Source of the DNA: Uloborus plumipes | Taxonomy: Eukaryota > Arthropoda > Arachnida > Araneae > Uloboridae | Length of the DNA: 64,000 nt | Direction: 5' to 3' | Assembly: GCA_038373865.1 (NCBI GenBank) | Contig: JAXGGA010001086.1 | Span: forward strand, 106,280-170,279 | Shown here: piece by piece, positions 24,581-36,708 of the stretch | Layout of the letters: each line of letters opens with the position of its first letter | Position numbering within the stretch: the stretch's first letter is position 1 | Position numbers and translations under genes: made by a program | The notes under the pieces: model-generated | Database searches by the model: none | Seen by the model: only the letters and a program-made list of their open reading frames with translations | What the model was told of the DNA's origin: nothing

Positions 24581-25948
24581 ATCAAGTGTCTCCCGGCGGT
24601 TTTTCGTTCTTATATATGTACATAAGCTCTGTACTAAATTTCACACTGGTATCCGGAAGTGAAATATTTCGGCTGTTTTTGTCGCTAACTTCACAGACTA
24701 AACGGGCCTTCTCGGAATGCTTCTAACAATAGCAGCACCGCTGGGAGATGTGTGTGGAGTTCTTAGGAGACTTATTTGAGCATGATTAGGTTACCTCTGC
24801 ACCAGGTTTCCCAGTTTATTTTCTTCGGTCGCAATTTGGCTAACTTTCTAAAAGATTTTGGATACTACATGTAGTCTTCTCGTAAACAATAAATTCTTAA
24901 AAATAAATAAAAAAATAAACATCAAAATGAACATTTAGCTTTTTTTCAACATGCTAAATGAAATCCTTGGCCTGAAAAACATATAATTTGATATAAAAAC
25001 CTCTTTTAAGTGAGTCAAATTGCAAAAGCAGTAGCATAGGCCGCCATTTTGAAAAACGCCGCCATCTTGGATTAAAACGGTTTTTGAAAGTGCCTCTGGG
25101 TCTTAATTTCATTGTATAGCCATTAGCAACATTCCTACCAAGTGGCATCTTCTTATCACGATTTGCAGTATTCCATTGATTTTTGACAGTTAGCTCCCGG
25201 ACTATTAAGCTATTTAACGTCCTATTTATGGGATATTTTGCAGATATGTGAGCAAAATACGACCTTACTTGACTTTACTTTTGCAAAGTAACATTATAGA
25301 AGGCATCTGTGATCAATTTCAAGCAAATCATTTTAAAACAGTTTGATTTTATAAAAAAAAAAAGGTCGAAAAAAAAAACCTTACTTTCTGTGGCTACCCA
25401 TGCTGGATCGTTGCTTGACTGATTTGTCTGAAAATAGCTGTCAGTAAATAAACTCTGATGTCCAAATATAGCTCTATAGCTGGTTTTCTCAAGAAGAAGG
25501 ACTATTTAACTTGTGAAAAACAGCTTTAGTAAGAGAATATACCCATTACAGGTTTTTGTATGCAGTAACTAACAAGCGTCCCGTTTTTAGGACCTCGGGC
25601 ATAAATGAGTTAACCAACAAACCTTTTTTGTCCTGTTGCTGTTCTTGCATTGCCATAACAAATTTAAAGTATTTACTGTTGTATTAGTGGTATTTAATTT
25701 TTATTTATTTGCTTATTTATTGAAAAAATAGGCATCTAGACTTTATAATATTAACACTATTAATACTTCTCATTAACAAAGTTGTAATAACCTTGGGTTG
25801 AACTAACTATTCCAATTTTGCTCAAGATTAATAAATTCTTGTCTTAAAAACGTCTTTTCCCATTTTGAATTAAAAAATTTAAAATGACTATCAATTGAAG
25901 ATGTTTCATGTTATTTTTTTACGGAATGTCTCAAGTTGGGATAAGAAT

Positions 25949-26046
25949 GCATGTAATAAACCACCAGCTCTTTTAATCCATCCATAGACTGCAGTTTCGG
26001 GCTGCAGTCTATGGATGGAATAAACGAGCTGGTGGTGTATTGCATG
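25949..26046. repeat. Near-perfect 46-bp-arm hairpin
   Basis: The left arm (25949-25994) and right arm (26002-26046) are almost perfectly complementary, with a 7-base loop (TTTCGGG). Landmarks are CCACCAGCTC against GAGCTGGTGG and CCATCCATAGACTGCAG against its complement. It could be a very short MITE or the terminal hairpin of a larger element. No target duplication was identified. It lies about 1.05 kb upstream of the first FMO coding exon. Confidence 0.75.
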
Positions 26047-27097
26047 TTTCTGCCTTAGCCCTGGCTTAGGGGTGGTTACTTACTGCTTTATAAGAATGTA
26101 TGGTTTATTTTTAAAGGAAACAAGTTAGGTGCATTTGAGATTACTAGCTTCAGTGCAGTTCCTTCTGCTACTAGGGAAATTTAAAAATATCGCTACAAAT
26201 AGTAGTCTTGCCGAGGAAAACATCACTTTACGGTTTATTGTATTACTTGTTTGATTAAATTAATCAGAATCAAATATCCTTAAACCACCCTAATCCAGCA
26301 TATCAACGAAAATATAACATTCGAGATTTGAGACAAGAGTTTTCTGGTCTAATTGATAGTGAAATAAAAAATGCAGCTCAACGGGGATTGCATTTATACC
26401 TATTCAACCATGTGGTTTAAAGTGTCCATTTTGCTATGTTAAGAATGAAGGTAATATAATCGGTGACAATTTTACTTCTAATTATATTGTCTGAAGTCAA
26501 GCGCAAATCATAAAGGGTGAATCGTACATATACAGAGCAATATTTTGTCTTCAACAGATAGAATAATGTTCAGTACTCATAAAATGATAAAAATATCGGT
26601 CTTCGCAATATTTACTGAGCACCTCTTGAAGATAAAGCAACTCCATTCTAAATATAAATGAAACAGGAGAAGTGATGTCAGCTTAGCGTAAAATTGAACT
26701 GTTAAGATAAGAACACTTTATATTTCACTTACCAAAATGAATAAACGATACAGCAATTTCAAGTACGAACTTGTCTACGAAAGAAACGGAGTCAAAACGT
26801 AATGATAAAACAATAGGAAGTATTCCTAACTTTCTGGAATCATTAATGTTGACTTTGCAAAGTAAATTTTGCCAGAAACCTTTCTCATATGAAATGCAAC
26901 TTGATCAGTTAAAAAATCCAACAAAGAACAGTTTACAACAGATAAAATTAACTAAGACAAGTCTTGTGTGAAATATTTGAATACGAAAATGATTGAAAAG
27001 TACATTTTAATTAACATTAAAATCTCCCTACTTTTATGCATGACTTTCAGAATTTTATTTTTGTGAGATTGAATGCATAATCATATTTTTTTTCCAG
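26047..27097. other. Region upstream of FMO; 5' UTR exon and promoter not located
   Basis: A pyrimidine tract ending in TTTCCAG at 27091-27097 directly precedes the first coding exon, so at least one upstream non-coding exon is expected further left. No TATA box, initiator or donor could be assigned with confidence. Confidence 0.4.
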
Positions 27098-27105
27098 ACC
27101 TAACC

Positions 27106-27471
27106 ATGCCGGAAACAAAGCGGGTAGCAGTCATTGGAGCTGGGCCTTGTGGCTTAGGGGCAGTGAAAGCTTTGAAAGACGAGGGCTTGGAGCCTGTATG
27201 CTTTGAGAGAACAGGCCATCTAGGTGGCCTGTGGAGGTATCATGATGACGATGTCAACGGCTTAGCTTCTGTGATGAAGACAACAATCATCAATACCAGC
27301 AAAGAATTAGGGGCTGCTAGTGACTGTCCGCCTCCCGCTGAGTACCCTAACTACATGCATCACACATTGATGTATGATTACATCAAAAGCTTGGCTGAGA
27401 AGTTTGACTGTGTTAGGCACATTCGGTACCATCATGCGACAGTTAAAATTGATAAAGCAGATGACTATGAG
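27106..27471 (+). CDS. FMO: FMO coding exon 1 (residues 1-122)
   Basis: Carries the start codon and the FAD-binding fold. The exon itself opens at 27098 after the acceptor TTTCCAG. The donor is GAG|GTAAAT after 27471, in phase 0. The open frame that continues into (TAT)n-like sequence past 27471 is intron read-through. Confidence 0.92.
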
Positions 27472-30400
27472 GTAAATTATTATTATTATTATTGAAGGAA
27501 GCTAATTCTTAAATTTTTACTTCGGGAAGAAAGAAGTGGTTTGCTATATTGAAATAAAAAATGCATTTATGTTGCTGGTAAAGCTTACAAAACTCCCTGA
27601 CATCGAAAATTCGTATTACGAACTTTCAAGTATTCGATAGCATCCTTCAAAATATCGTCACTATAATTATTTAATTTTTTCTTTACTTCTTTGATCAAAC
27701 AAAGACGTAAAGAAGTTTTAAGCTGTAATATTACAGATGCTTTAACATTATGAATAACATATCCGCGCGTCAATTGTCGGTCGCATTGTATGATTAACGA
27801 TTTAGCCTCATGTCGGTTCATCTACAACATATTCTGTTTGCATTTAGTAACTAAAGAAAATTTAGAAATAAACCTTCAGTTTTTTTTTTCTTCACAATTG
27901 CTCTTTATAATAGCCCGAATTTAATATAAGCGGGAACTTTTACAATTTTGCGCATTTCATCGGTTCATCACATTTATCTAATAGCTCGGTTATAAAGAAA
28001 ACGTCCGCTCCTGCTCACCATCTCAAGCCGATGTCAGGAGCACAAGTGAAATGTCAGCATAGCCCAGAGATAGGAAAGTGAAAGGGGAGATTTTCTGGAA
28101 AATAGAGCTATGAAAATGTTTGAACTAAATGACTTAAATATGTTCAAATTTCACCTAATAAATAAGATTTGATTTCCATATCTTATACGTGTCTGGTAAC
28201 TACCATTTTTTTAAGCTGTTTGGGACATTTCAAAAGTGTTTTACTAATATCACTCAGTGGGTTTTTCCTTACTAAAATTTTTTTCTTCATTCGTATAAGT
28301 ATACAAAATGCTATACTGATGGGGAATCGGCTGTAATTTAAACTATGTTAATTCTGAATATTTTTGTATTTCAGAAAACTGGACGCTGGGTAGTAACCAA
28401 CAAAAACACACAAACTGGAGAATTGGTTAGCGAAGTTTTTGATTGTGTAACAGTCTGCATAGGTCATCATGTATATCCTAATGAGCCCACGTTTCCAGGT
28501 CAAGAAGAATTTAATGGGAAAGTTATGCATACGCACAGTTTGAAAAAAGTAGATGGATTTGAAGATCTTCGAGTTGTCGTTGTAGGAGTTGGGAACTCAG
28601 GAATGGATGCTGCTGTTGAATTAAGTGCTGTAGCCAGTAAGGTGAGTTTTTACTGCAGGATGGGAAATGAAGTAAATGTTGACCCTCCAAAGATTAATGG
28701 TTTACCAACAGTGACCACAATAAAAACATCTCTTTTAATTTAAAAACACAAAATGAGTTTTAGCTTGTACCTGGGGCACCAAGGGCTCTCTCATTGTATC
28801 GTCAATATAGCCGATACCGAGAATACAGGTTTTTTTGTGCCCCGTGACGTCACATCTCGTGAGACGCGAATAATCGCTAATCTCAAAGTCACTTCTAAGG
28901 TTAGGTATCTAGATTGGCAGCCGAGAAGTCTACGACAGGGTAAGAAGACGTGAGTTGTCTTCTTCGGCAATGAGAAGCTGTTCGTTTATTCTAAGTTTTC
29001 TCAACGGGAAGCGTGCCAAAATGTTTATATAAGTTCTGAAAATGTGGTTTAGTATGTTTTTACATTGAGAGTTAAGATTTTTTCTTTATTTTGAGTTTGA
29101 TGTTGGGAGAGGCATCCATTTATCGGCAGTAATTGGAACTCAGCAACTTTGCCGATTATCTATAATCATCCTTATTTTACTGATAAATTGGCCAAAATTT
29201 GGCAAATTCAAATTATTTTAAGGTATGCCCAAAACTTGAATTTATATATCTACTTAACCAGGGTGTCGGTCTAACCCAGAGGGGGGGGTACATTTCCTAT
29301 AATAAAATGAGCTCTTTACTCAAATTCTATTTTCTATCAGAGGAGGAGGCGGGCATTTCGTGTCACGCTGCTCGTGAAACGAAATGGTTTCTCACCATCT
29401 TGCATGGTTTACCAAACGATAAGATTAGTTCAAGGCTGTAGGGAACAACAGAATCAAAGTCGAAAGTTACCCCCTCCTTTTAATCACAAATGGAATTAAT
29501 TGCAATCAATTAAAGCTAACACATTTGAGATTTTAGCTATGGTCTACGTGACCGATTCAGCATAGTACAGTCCAAAAGTCTCAATCTCGGGCATATAAAA
29601 ACTCCACATCTGGGACCAAAGGGCAGATTAAGATTAGGATTTGAGTTAGACTATGCGGAAGTCATTGGATTAAAGGGGTTTTGTTTCCCGAGTTAGAGTG
29701 TGAGGACCAGGCCGCTTGACGTTAAGTTAGAGGATATTTGATTCTACGGCTCCAGCGAAGTCAGGATGCGTGGTGAGTGCTCCATATGATATTCCCCCTT
29801 TTCCTTTTTTTTTTTGTTTTGCATGTTATCGATCCTCAAAAGTATTATAAGGCCATATGTAGGCTCCACAATGTTCCCCTCTCCTGATTACTAATTATTT
29901 GTTAGCCATCGTGTATTTGTCTAAATGCCTCTAATAATAAATGTATTAAGTATCAAAAGATGTATCTGATTTCTAACCTGCACACTATACGATCACCCCA
30001 CTAACATGCATAGAGAGAGGAAGGGGAGCCTCGTGACAATTGGTGCCGTTTTAAACGAGCATACATATGGCATTTGCAATACTTTAAAAATTGTACAATT
30101 GTTTTTTTTCCGAGTTGCTATGAATTATTCTGCATCGATTAAGTTCTCTTCATTTTATACATTTAATTTATGTATTCTGTTATGTATGTATTAAGATATT
30201 GTAATTTATATTTATGAAATGCACATTTATTTCGTCGTAATAAAACTTTCGGGAAGGTTTTTTTTTCTTTAAGTTCCAAAATGCCAGATCCTGTAGATAC
30301 ACCTCCGGTATCCGTAACAATGGATAGTAATGCTTCCGTACCAAACCCCAATAAGATTGCTGGGTACCAAAACTTAGTAACTAACTTTGACGGGGAAGTT

Positions 30401-33400
30401 TTTACTAATGTCCAGTACTTCCTCAAAAATCTAGGTGATATCGGGAAAATCGCGCAGTGGAGTGATTCAGAAACTATTGCGGTCCTCAAAAGTAAACTGA
30501 AAGGCCCAGCCTTACAGTTCTTTATGAGCGACCCTGAATTAATCAACGAAGAGAAATTCTCCGTTATAAAGGAGAAATTTTCAAAATTTTTTGAAAAACG
30601 AACAACTCTTAGTCACCGCCAACAAGCGTTTTCAAATTGTCGCCAAAATCCCGGAGAGTCTGTGCGAAATTTTGCTTCCAGAGTTTCAAATTTAACGGTC
30701 AATTATTTCGGACTCCAAAATATTAATAAAGAAAACGCTGGACCAATAGTGGACCAGACTAAGCTCGCAAAATTTCTGGAAGGTTTACAACTCCCTCTTA
30801 AACGTTTAGCTTTAAATAGAAATCCGACTACATTCGAGGAAGCCGTCGAAAATGCTCTCTTGGATGAAATAAATATACAATTCACTGATGAAACGGGAAA
30901 CTGCGGTAATTGTGTAGCCGAGCCACAAAATACTTTGCAGACAAAACTAACTTCCACCTTGTTATCAACTACACCTGTTATGGTACATCTACAATTTTCA
31001 GATTACAAAATTTTCCTACAAACTGCGGACGTATGCCCAAAAATTTCGGACCAAAAAGTAACGACGAAAGGTTGCTATCAATGCAACCTCTTAAGCGAAT
31101 TGCGGATCACAGCGTACTCAACTTGCCAAAAAGGCACAGTTACGATTGAATTCCAATTAATAAATTTGTTTACACAGACTGTAATCTTAGAAACTGAGCC
31201 CAAAGAATTTATTATTAAATTCCAAGCAATGATTAAATGCTATGACGAAAAGATTTGTCTCGTCTCGCATAACATGAAAACCTGCAAACTGGTTTCTTTT
31301 TGTCTCAATGAGCCGAGCATTGAGCTAATCAAATTTAATACCTCTTATACAAATTCAATCCTTCATGAAGATTCTTCAGGCTCAGGATTCTTTAATATTT
31401 TTGCCATGCCAACTTTAAACGGCATCTTTTTTTCAATGAAAGTTATCGGGGCATTTCTTTTAATTATATGTCTTAGCATTACAGTGTTTTCAACTTGTTT
31501 AACTTGCTGTCGGAGATAATGCTAGTTTTATATTATTATTATTATTGTTCTTGGTGTCTTCGTTTTGTTTTGTGATTGAGAAAAAAAAAAAAAAACTCTT
31601 CCTTACTTTCTTTATGCAATTATCATGAACACAGGAACATGCTTTTCTTTCATTTTTTTTCTTTTAAACAAGGAGAGGAGGAAAAAAAAAAAAAAATTCC
31701 TACCTTCATACAGTTACCTACTCCTAACTAATTAAGGGTTCTTTCGATCTCTATCTTGCATTATATCTGACAGCAAAGAAAAAAAAAATGTCTATGTTTA
31801 TTTATTTATTTTTCTCTGAAATATTTATCTTTAGATCACCTTATTTCGTATGTTGTATAATTGCACATGTTATTATCAGTCTATCATAAGCATGCTGTAC
31901 CCTTCATTATCATTGTTTTCATTTATCCCTTCTCATGTACTTGAATGATGGAGCTACCCCACGCACCTATTTTTTTCTCTGTGGTTTTCCACGTGTTTAG
32001 GATTCTTTTTTTTTATCTTTTTTTTCTTTGGTTATGGCGGAGATGTCACGCTGCTCGTGAAACGAAATGGTTTCTCACCATCTTGCATGGTTTACCAAAC
32101 GATAAGATTAGTTCAAGGCTGTAGGGAACAACAGAATCAAAGTCGAAAGTTACCCCCTCCTTTTAATCACAAATGGAATTAATTGCAATCAATTAAAGCT
32201 AACACATTTGAGATTTTAGCTATGGTCTACGTGACCGATTCAGCATAGTACAGTCCAAAAGTCTCAATCTCGGGCATATAAAAACTCCACATCTGGGACC
32301 AAAGGGCAGATTAAGATTAGGATTTGAGTTAGACTATGCGGAAGTCATTGGATTAAAGGGGTTTTTGTTTCCCGAGTTAGAGTGTGAGGACCAGGCCGCT
32401 TGACGTTAAGTTAGAGGATATTTGATTCTACGGCTCCAGCGAAGTCAGGATGCGTGGTGAGTGCTCCATATGATATTCCCCCTTTTCCTTTTTTTTTTTG
32501 TTTTGCATGTTATCGATCCTCAAAAGTATTATAAGGCCATATGTAGGCTCCACAATGTTCCCCTCTCCTGATTACTAATTATTTGTTAGCCATCGTGTAT
32601 TTGTCTAAATGCCTCTAATAATAAATGTATTAAGTATCAAAAGATGTATCTGATTTCTAACCTGCACACTATACGATCACCCCACTAACATGCATAGAGA
32701 GAGGAAGGGGAGCCTCGTGACATTCGTTTTCATCGTACCGTATTTAAGTTTAATTTTTCCTCGCAGAATAATTGAATCATCGTTTTTCAAGTCTTAAAAT
32801 GATAGCAAAAGTATAAAACATGAATTTGTTTCTTTCAAAACTCAAACATAAAGTGTTTTAAATGCATTTTGGAAAAAAGATCCGCAGACATGTGATTTAG
32901 GATCTCCATTTTTCTCTTCTGCATTGCTCCGAAAATAGGGACTTGTACTTAATATTTAGAGAGTAAATATATATCTCTTATTGTGAAAAGGCCAAAATAT
33001 CGCGAAAAGCAAAATTGATTCTATCAAAATCATTGCAAAAAGCACAATTTTTACCCCTCTCAAACAACAAATGTTTTAAATACACATTTTGAAAAAGTGA
33101 AACCTACACACAGGGCACGACTTTGTAGGACATTGAGCACGAGCTGTATGTGCTGCCCAACACCCCCCCCCCCCCAAAAAAAAAACAATATAACGAAGTA
33201 GTAAAATATTTTGGATTTCAAGTTTTCGAAAGAGTATTTTTAAATTTATTTTTTATCTTGTCATAGAACGATATGAAATTTCTCCATTTTAAAAACTTTA
33301 AATAGATTTAAGGCTCCCGAAACGTTGGTGCCCTGGGCCTGTGCCCCATATACCTATGCCTTAATTTTGCTCTGCCCAGACATGTGATTTGGAAGCTCAT

Positions 33401-36400
33401 TTTTCTCTTCTGCATTACACACACAAAAAAGTCTTTACTTAGTATTTAAAGACTGTAAATACAACTATTATTGCGAAAACAGAAATGAGTAACGCAAAAA
33501 GGGGACTTTTACTTAAAATAATAGTATTTAAAGCCTAAATTTTAAACTATTATTGCGATAAAGTCAAAATATCGCTAAAAACAAAGTCATGAAGTTAAAT
33601 GATTTAATTTAACAAATATTTTTAAATATTAGTATTATTTTTTTAAGTATTTTTAAAATTTTTCATGTTTAGTTGAAGCATTTGATACATTGAGATGAAT
33701 TCGCATGATGTATTTCGACACTTTACTTCGCTTACGCTTGTATGCGCGTATGTGTTGAAAAGATGTACTAATTGCGACTTAAAATTCTAATATTTTTAAA
33801 ACTTCAAACAACATCTTTATATGCCGAATGTTTTAATATTTGGCTCTCAAATCTTTTTGCCATCTATTTCGGATTCTAAGCTAAACCAGAAAGTTAAAGC
33901 AATGCGCGCGCGAATGTTGATGTAACGCGAGTGATTTGATTGATCAATCGTTTTCCCTTCTCGATACGCGGTAGAAGGATAGAAAATTGTCGTTTGGGCA
34001 CATTTAGGGCTTTCAGAGTAGCACAAAACTTGACAAGCGACTATTTTTTTGGCGGTTCTTGCTTGTCGTGAGGGAGTAATGGACGTCACTGGAAGTTCCA
34101 GGAAGTTACAGAGTATTGCCCGAAGATCGCTTAAAGAAAGGGTAAAAATAAACGAACCAATCAATTGTACGGTCTCTGCGATTTATACTGAATAAAGTTT
34201 GTCAAAAAATAAATAAGTAAACAAATAAATAAATCTGGCTTTGTCGGATTAATGAGTTATTCATTCGAGCTTGGATGACTTCCATCTGCAAGCTCATATT
34301 TTCATTTTTTGATAAAAGGGTTTATTGTGACCAAGAAACACATTTAACAACTTATTTTACAAGTTTTTGCTTTATAACGCTGTTTTCAACACTCAATTTC
34401 TACACAAAGGAACATTTTTAGTCGGAACATTGCGATTTTTTTTAATTGATATAATTTTAATATGAACATTTAAAAAAAAGATAATAATAACTGACCCAAT
34501 AAAGTTGGATTTAAATATTTTCAAATAATGCAAAAAATAGTAAAAAACGAATTATACTTGTGCTCGAAAATAAGATAATTTTGTTACTACGCATTGCAAC
34601 ACTTTGGTTTTTTTTATACCCAAAATGTGTATGAACAATTACTTATATTAGTTGTGGATTCAATAAACAAAGTATTGTATTGTGACTTGTATTAAACCTT
34701 ACTTATGAGTGGAATGTATCTTAGAGAATTTTCGGATTGCATTGCCTTAAATCCTAACACTGCCTCAAATTATGAATCTCTCACGTAGGTTATTTCTACT
34801 TTTTCGTATTACATACTCTGATAATGATACAATTTGTTTTTTATAAGTGTAATTCAGTTCATTTAAACAAAAGAAAATACCGCTTTAAAAATAAATGCTC
34901 ATAAATACAGCTCTTTTTGCGATAATTTTGAAGTATAAAAAGTTTATTTTTTAATATATTATAATAATTATTATTATTGATTTTCAGGTGTATCTGAGCA
35001 GTCGACGTGGTGCTTGGGTTCTTCCAAGAGTTGGTCCAAAAGGTCATCCATTTGACGCTGCATTCGTCCGACGATACTTCAATCTCTTGCAGCGTTATCT
35101 TCCATACGATTTGGTTTGCAATTTCTCAGAGAAACAACTAAATGAAAGATTCAACCACACAACGTACAACTTGAAGCCAAAGCACAGAGTCTGGAGCCAA
35201 CATCCAACTGTTAGTGACACTCTACCAATAAAACTGCTTAGTGGCACAGTTGTTGTCCGAAATGGCATCCATCACTTCACGAAAAATGGAGTTGTGTTTG
35301 AAGGAGAACAGGTATGGCTATTATCCGTTGCAAACAATATGCTTTGCTTATTTTATTATTAATATAAATTAATGTTTTTGCATAATGAACATTCTACGCA
35401 ATCTCAGCAATAAGAAACATCATTTACAACAATTAAGATGTGGATTATGTACATCTGTAACACACTTCTTACCTTAGCTTTATTGTGTGGTTTTTTTTTT
35501 TTCTTATCTAAGATTTATACCACAATGTCATTAAAAACCCACCTAAGCATTCGTTTATTAGTTTTTGAAGCAACAGAAAAATACACGACAATCTGACATT
35601 CTCTCTCTCTGACTCTCTAGGTAGTTTATCTCAATTGCATTTAAGCTTAAGTTTCGTATTAAGTTTTATTGAGGCACTGAGTATCAAAACCAGCAAAATC
35701 CATGATTTTTTAAAAATGTTTCGCTTATGTAATTTACTACTTTGTTGATACTATTACGCCACAAAACGACTTGGAAAGAATCACTCTCAATCTAGTTGAT
35801 AACCGCTGCGAAAAACTCGTTTTATTTCAAAACCAACTCAGTCCAAATTATTTATATGTAAATAATTAGACAATACTTCTGTTTTAAAAAAGAAAACAAA
35901 AAGGAATATGTACAGTAAATGTTATTCAAACGGAAAAAAAATTTTTTGGAAAAATTGAATGGGCAGAGTGAAATGTTTTTTGCCTCTTCGATATATATAT
36001 ATATATATTTTAAATTTATTTATTTGTTTTGAAAATGGATGAAACTGTTTTTAACACTAAACCCCTTAATTGTGGTATTTATTGTCGTTGAAAATTAGAT
36101 TTCATTTATTAATAACTTCTTCCTTTATGTTTAAAAGTTTATGTATCTTATCGTATAAATGACAGCATTGGTTTCCCTAATCTTTATAAAAACTTTACCG
36201 AATGACTTGTATTTTCACAATCTGCAATAATATGTAACTCTTAAACAGAAATCATGTTTTCAAAAATGCGATATTTTTTATGAACATTTTATAGAGTAGA
36301 AAAGCCATGGTCTCGCCCCCCCCCCTTCCACAAAAGGTTTTGGTTACTGACCAGGAAACAATATGATGGTATAATAACGAAAAAATAAATAAGTAGCAAT

Positions 36401-36627
36401 CGAAAGATCATTTCTCTCTAAGTCTTTAAATTTGGCCTGCCTTAGGTTATTTAAAAATTTCGTCAGATTGGATTTCATTTTTTGACAACGGTTGGATGAG
36501 AGCAAATAATTTTTGCGTCAAAAATATGTCTCGAGATGTTCTTTCGATTGCTGACTATTTTAACTTTTGTCTGTATTACACTATTCGTATAGTTCCCTAT
36601 TGTAATATACGCTGCAATCAATAATTC

Positions 36628-36708
<81 letters not shown>

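Larger units (their letters stand above)
22361..25613. mobile_element. piggyBac-like TTAA foldback (non-autonomous)
   Basis: Outer ends are TTAA followed by CCCATTTATGCCCAAG (22361-22380) and the complementary CTCGGGCATAAATGAG followed by TTAA (25594-25613). The 16-bp termini match at 14 positions. TTAA target duplication plus a terminus starting with C and containing CCC is the piggyBac pattern. Inside, two long arms (from about 22485 and back to about 25212) are inverted copies of each other and carry divergent blocks of about 171-bp tandem repeats. The arms differ in repeat number, so the foldback is asymmetric. No transposase frame was seen. The assignment rests on ends only. Confidence 0.7.
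29361..32722 (+). mobile_element. Young LTR retroelement with gag-env-like ORF and no pol
   Basis: A complete 3.36-kb unit lies in sense orientation within FMO intron 2: LTRs at both ends, 4-bp target duplications, a primer-binding site next to the 5' LTR, one 412-codon ORF, and no protease, reverse transcriptase, RNase H or integrase. The LTRs differ only by one T in a T-run, so insertion was recent. With no pol it must have been mobilised by enzymes from a full-length relative. It is either an internal deletion of an envelope-bearing element or a copy of a spliced subgenomic RNA. Confidence 0.88.

Noticed and set aside
26771..26971. A 66-codon ORF upstream of FMO as a small gene or 5' exon
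   Set aside because: No family resemblance, and no donor site that joins it in frame to 27098.
27073..27105. Upstream in-frame ATG of the FMO at 27073
   Set aside because: It lies before the polypyrimidine tract and AG acceptor at 27097, so it is intronic. The encoded residues do not match FMO N-termini, whereas ATG 27106 does.
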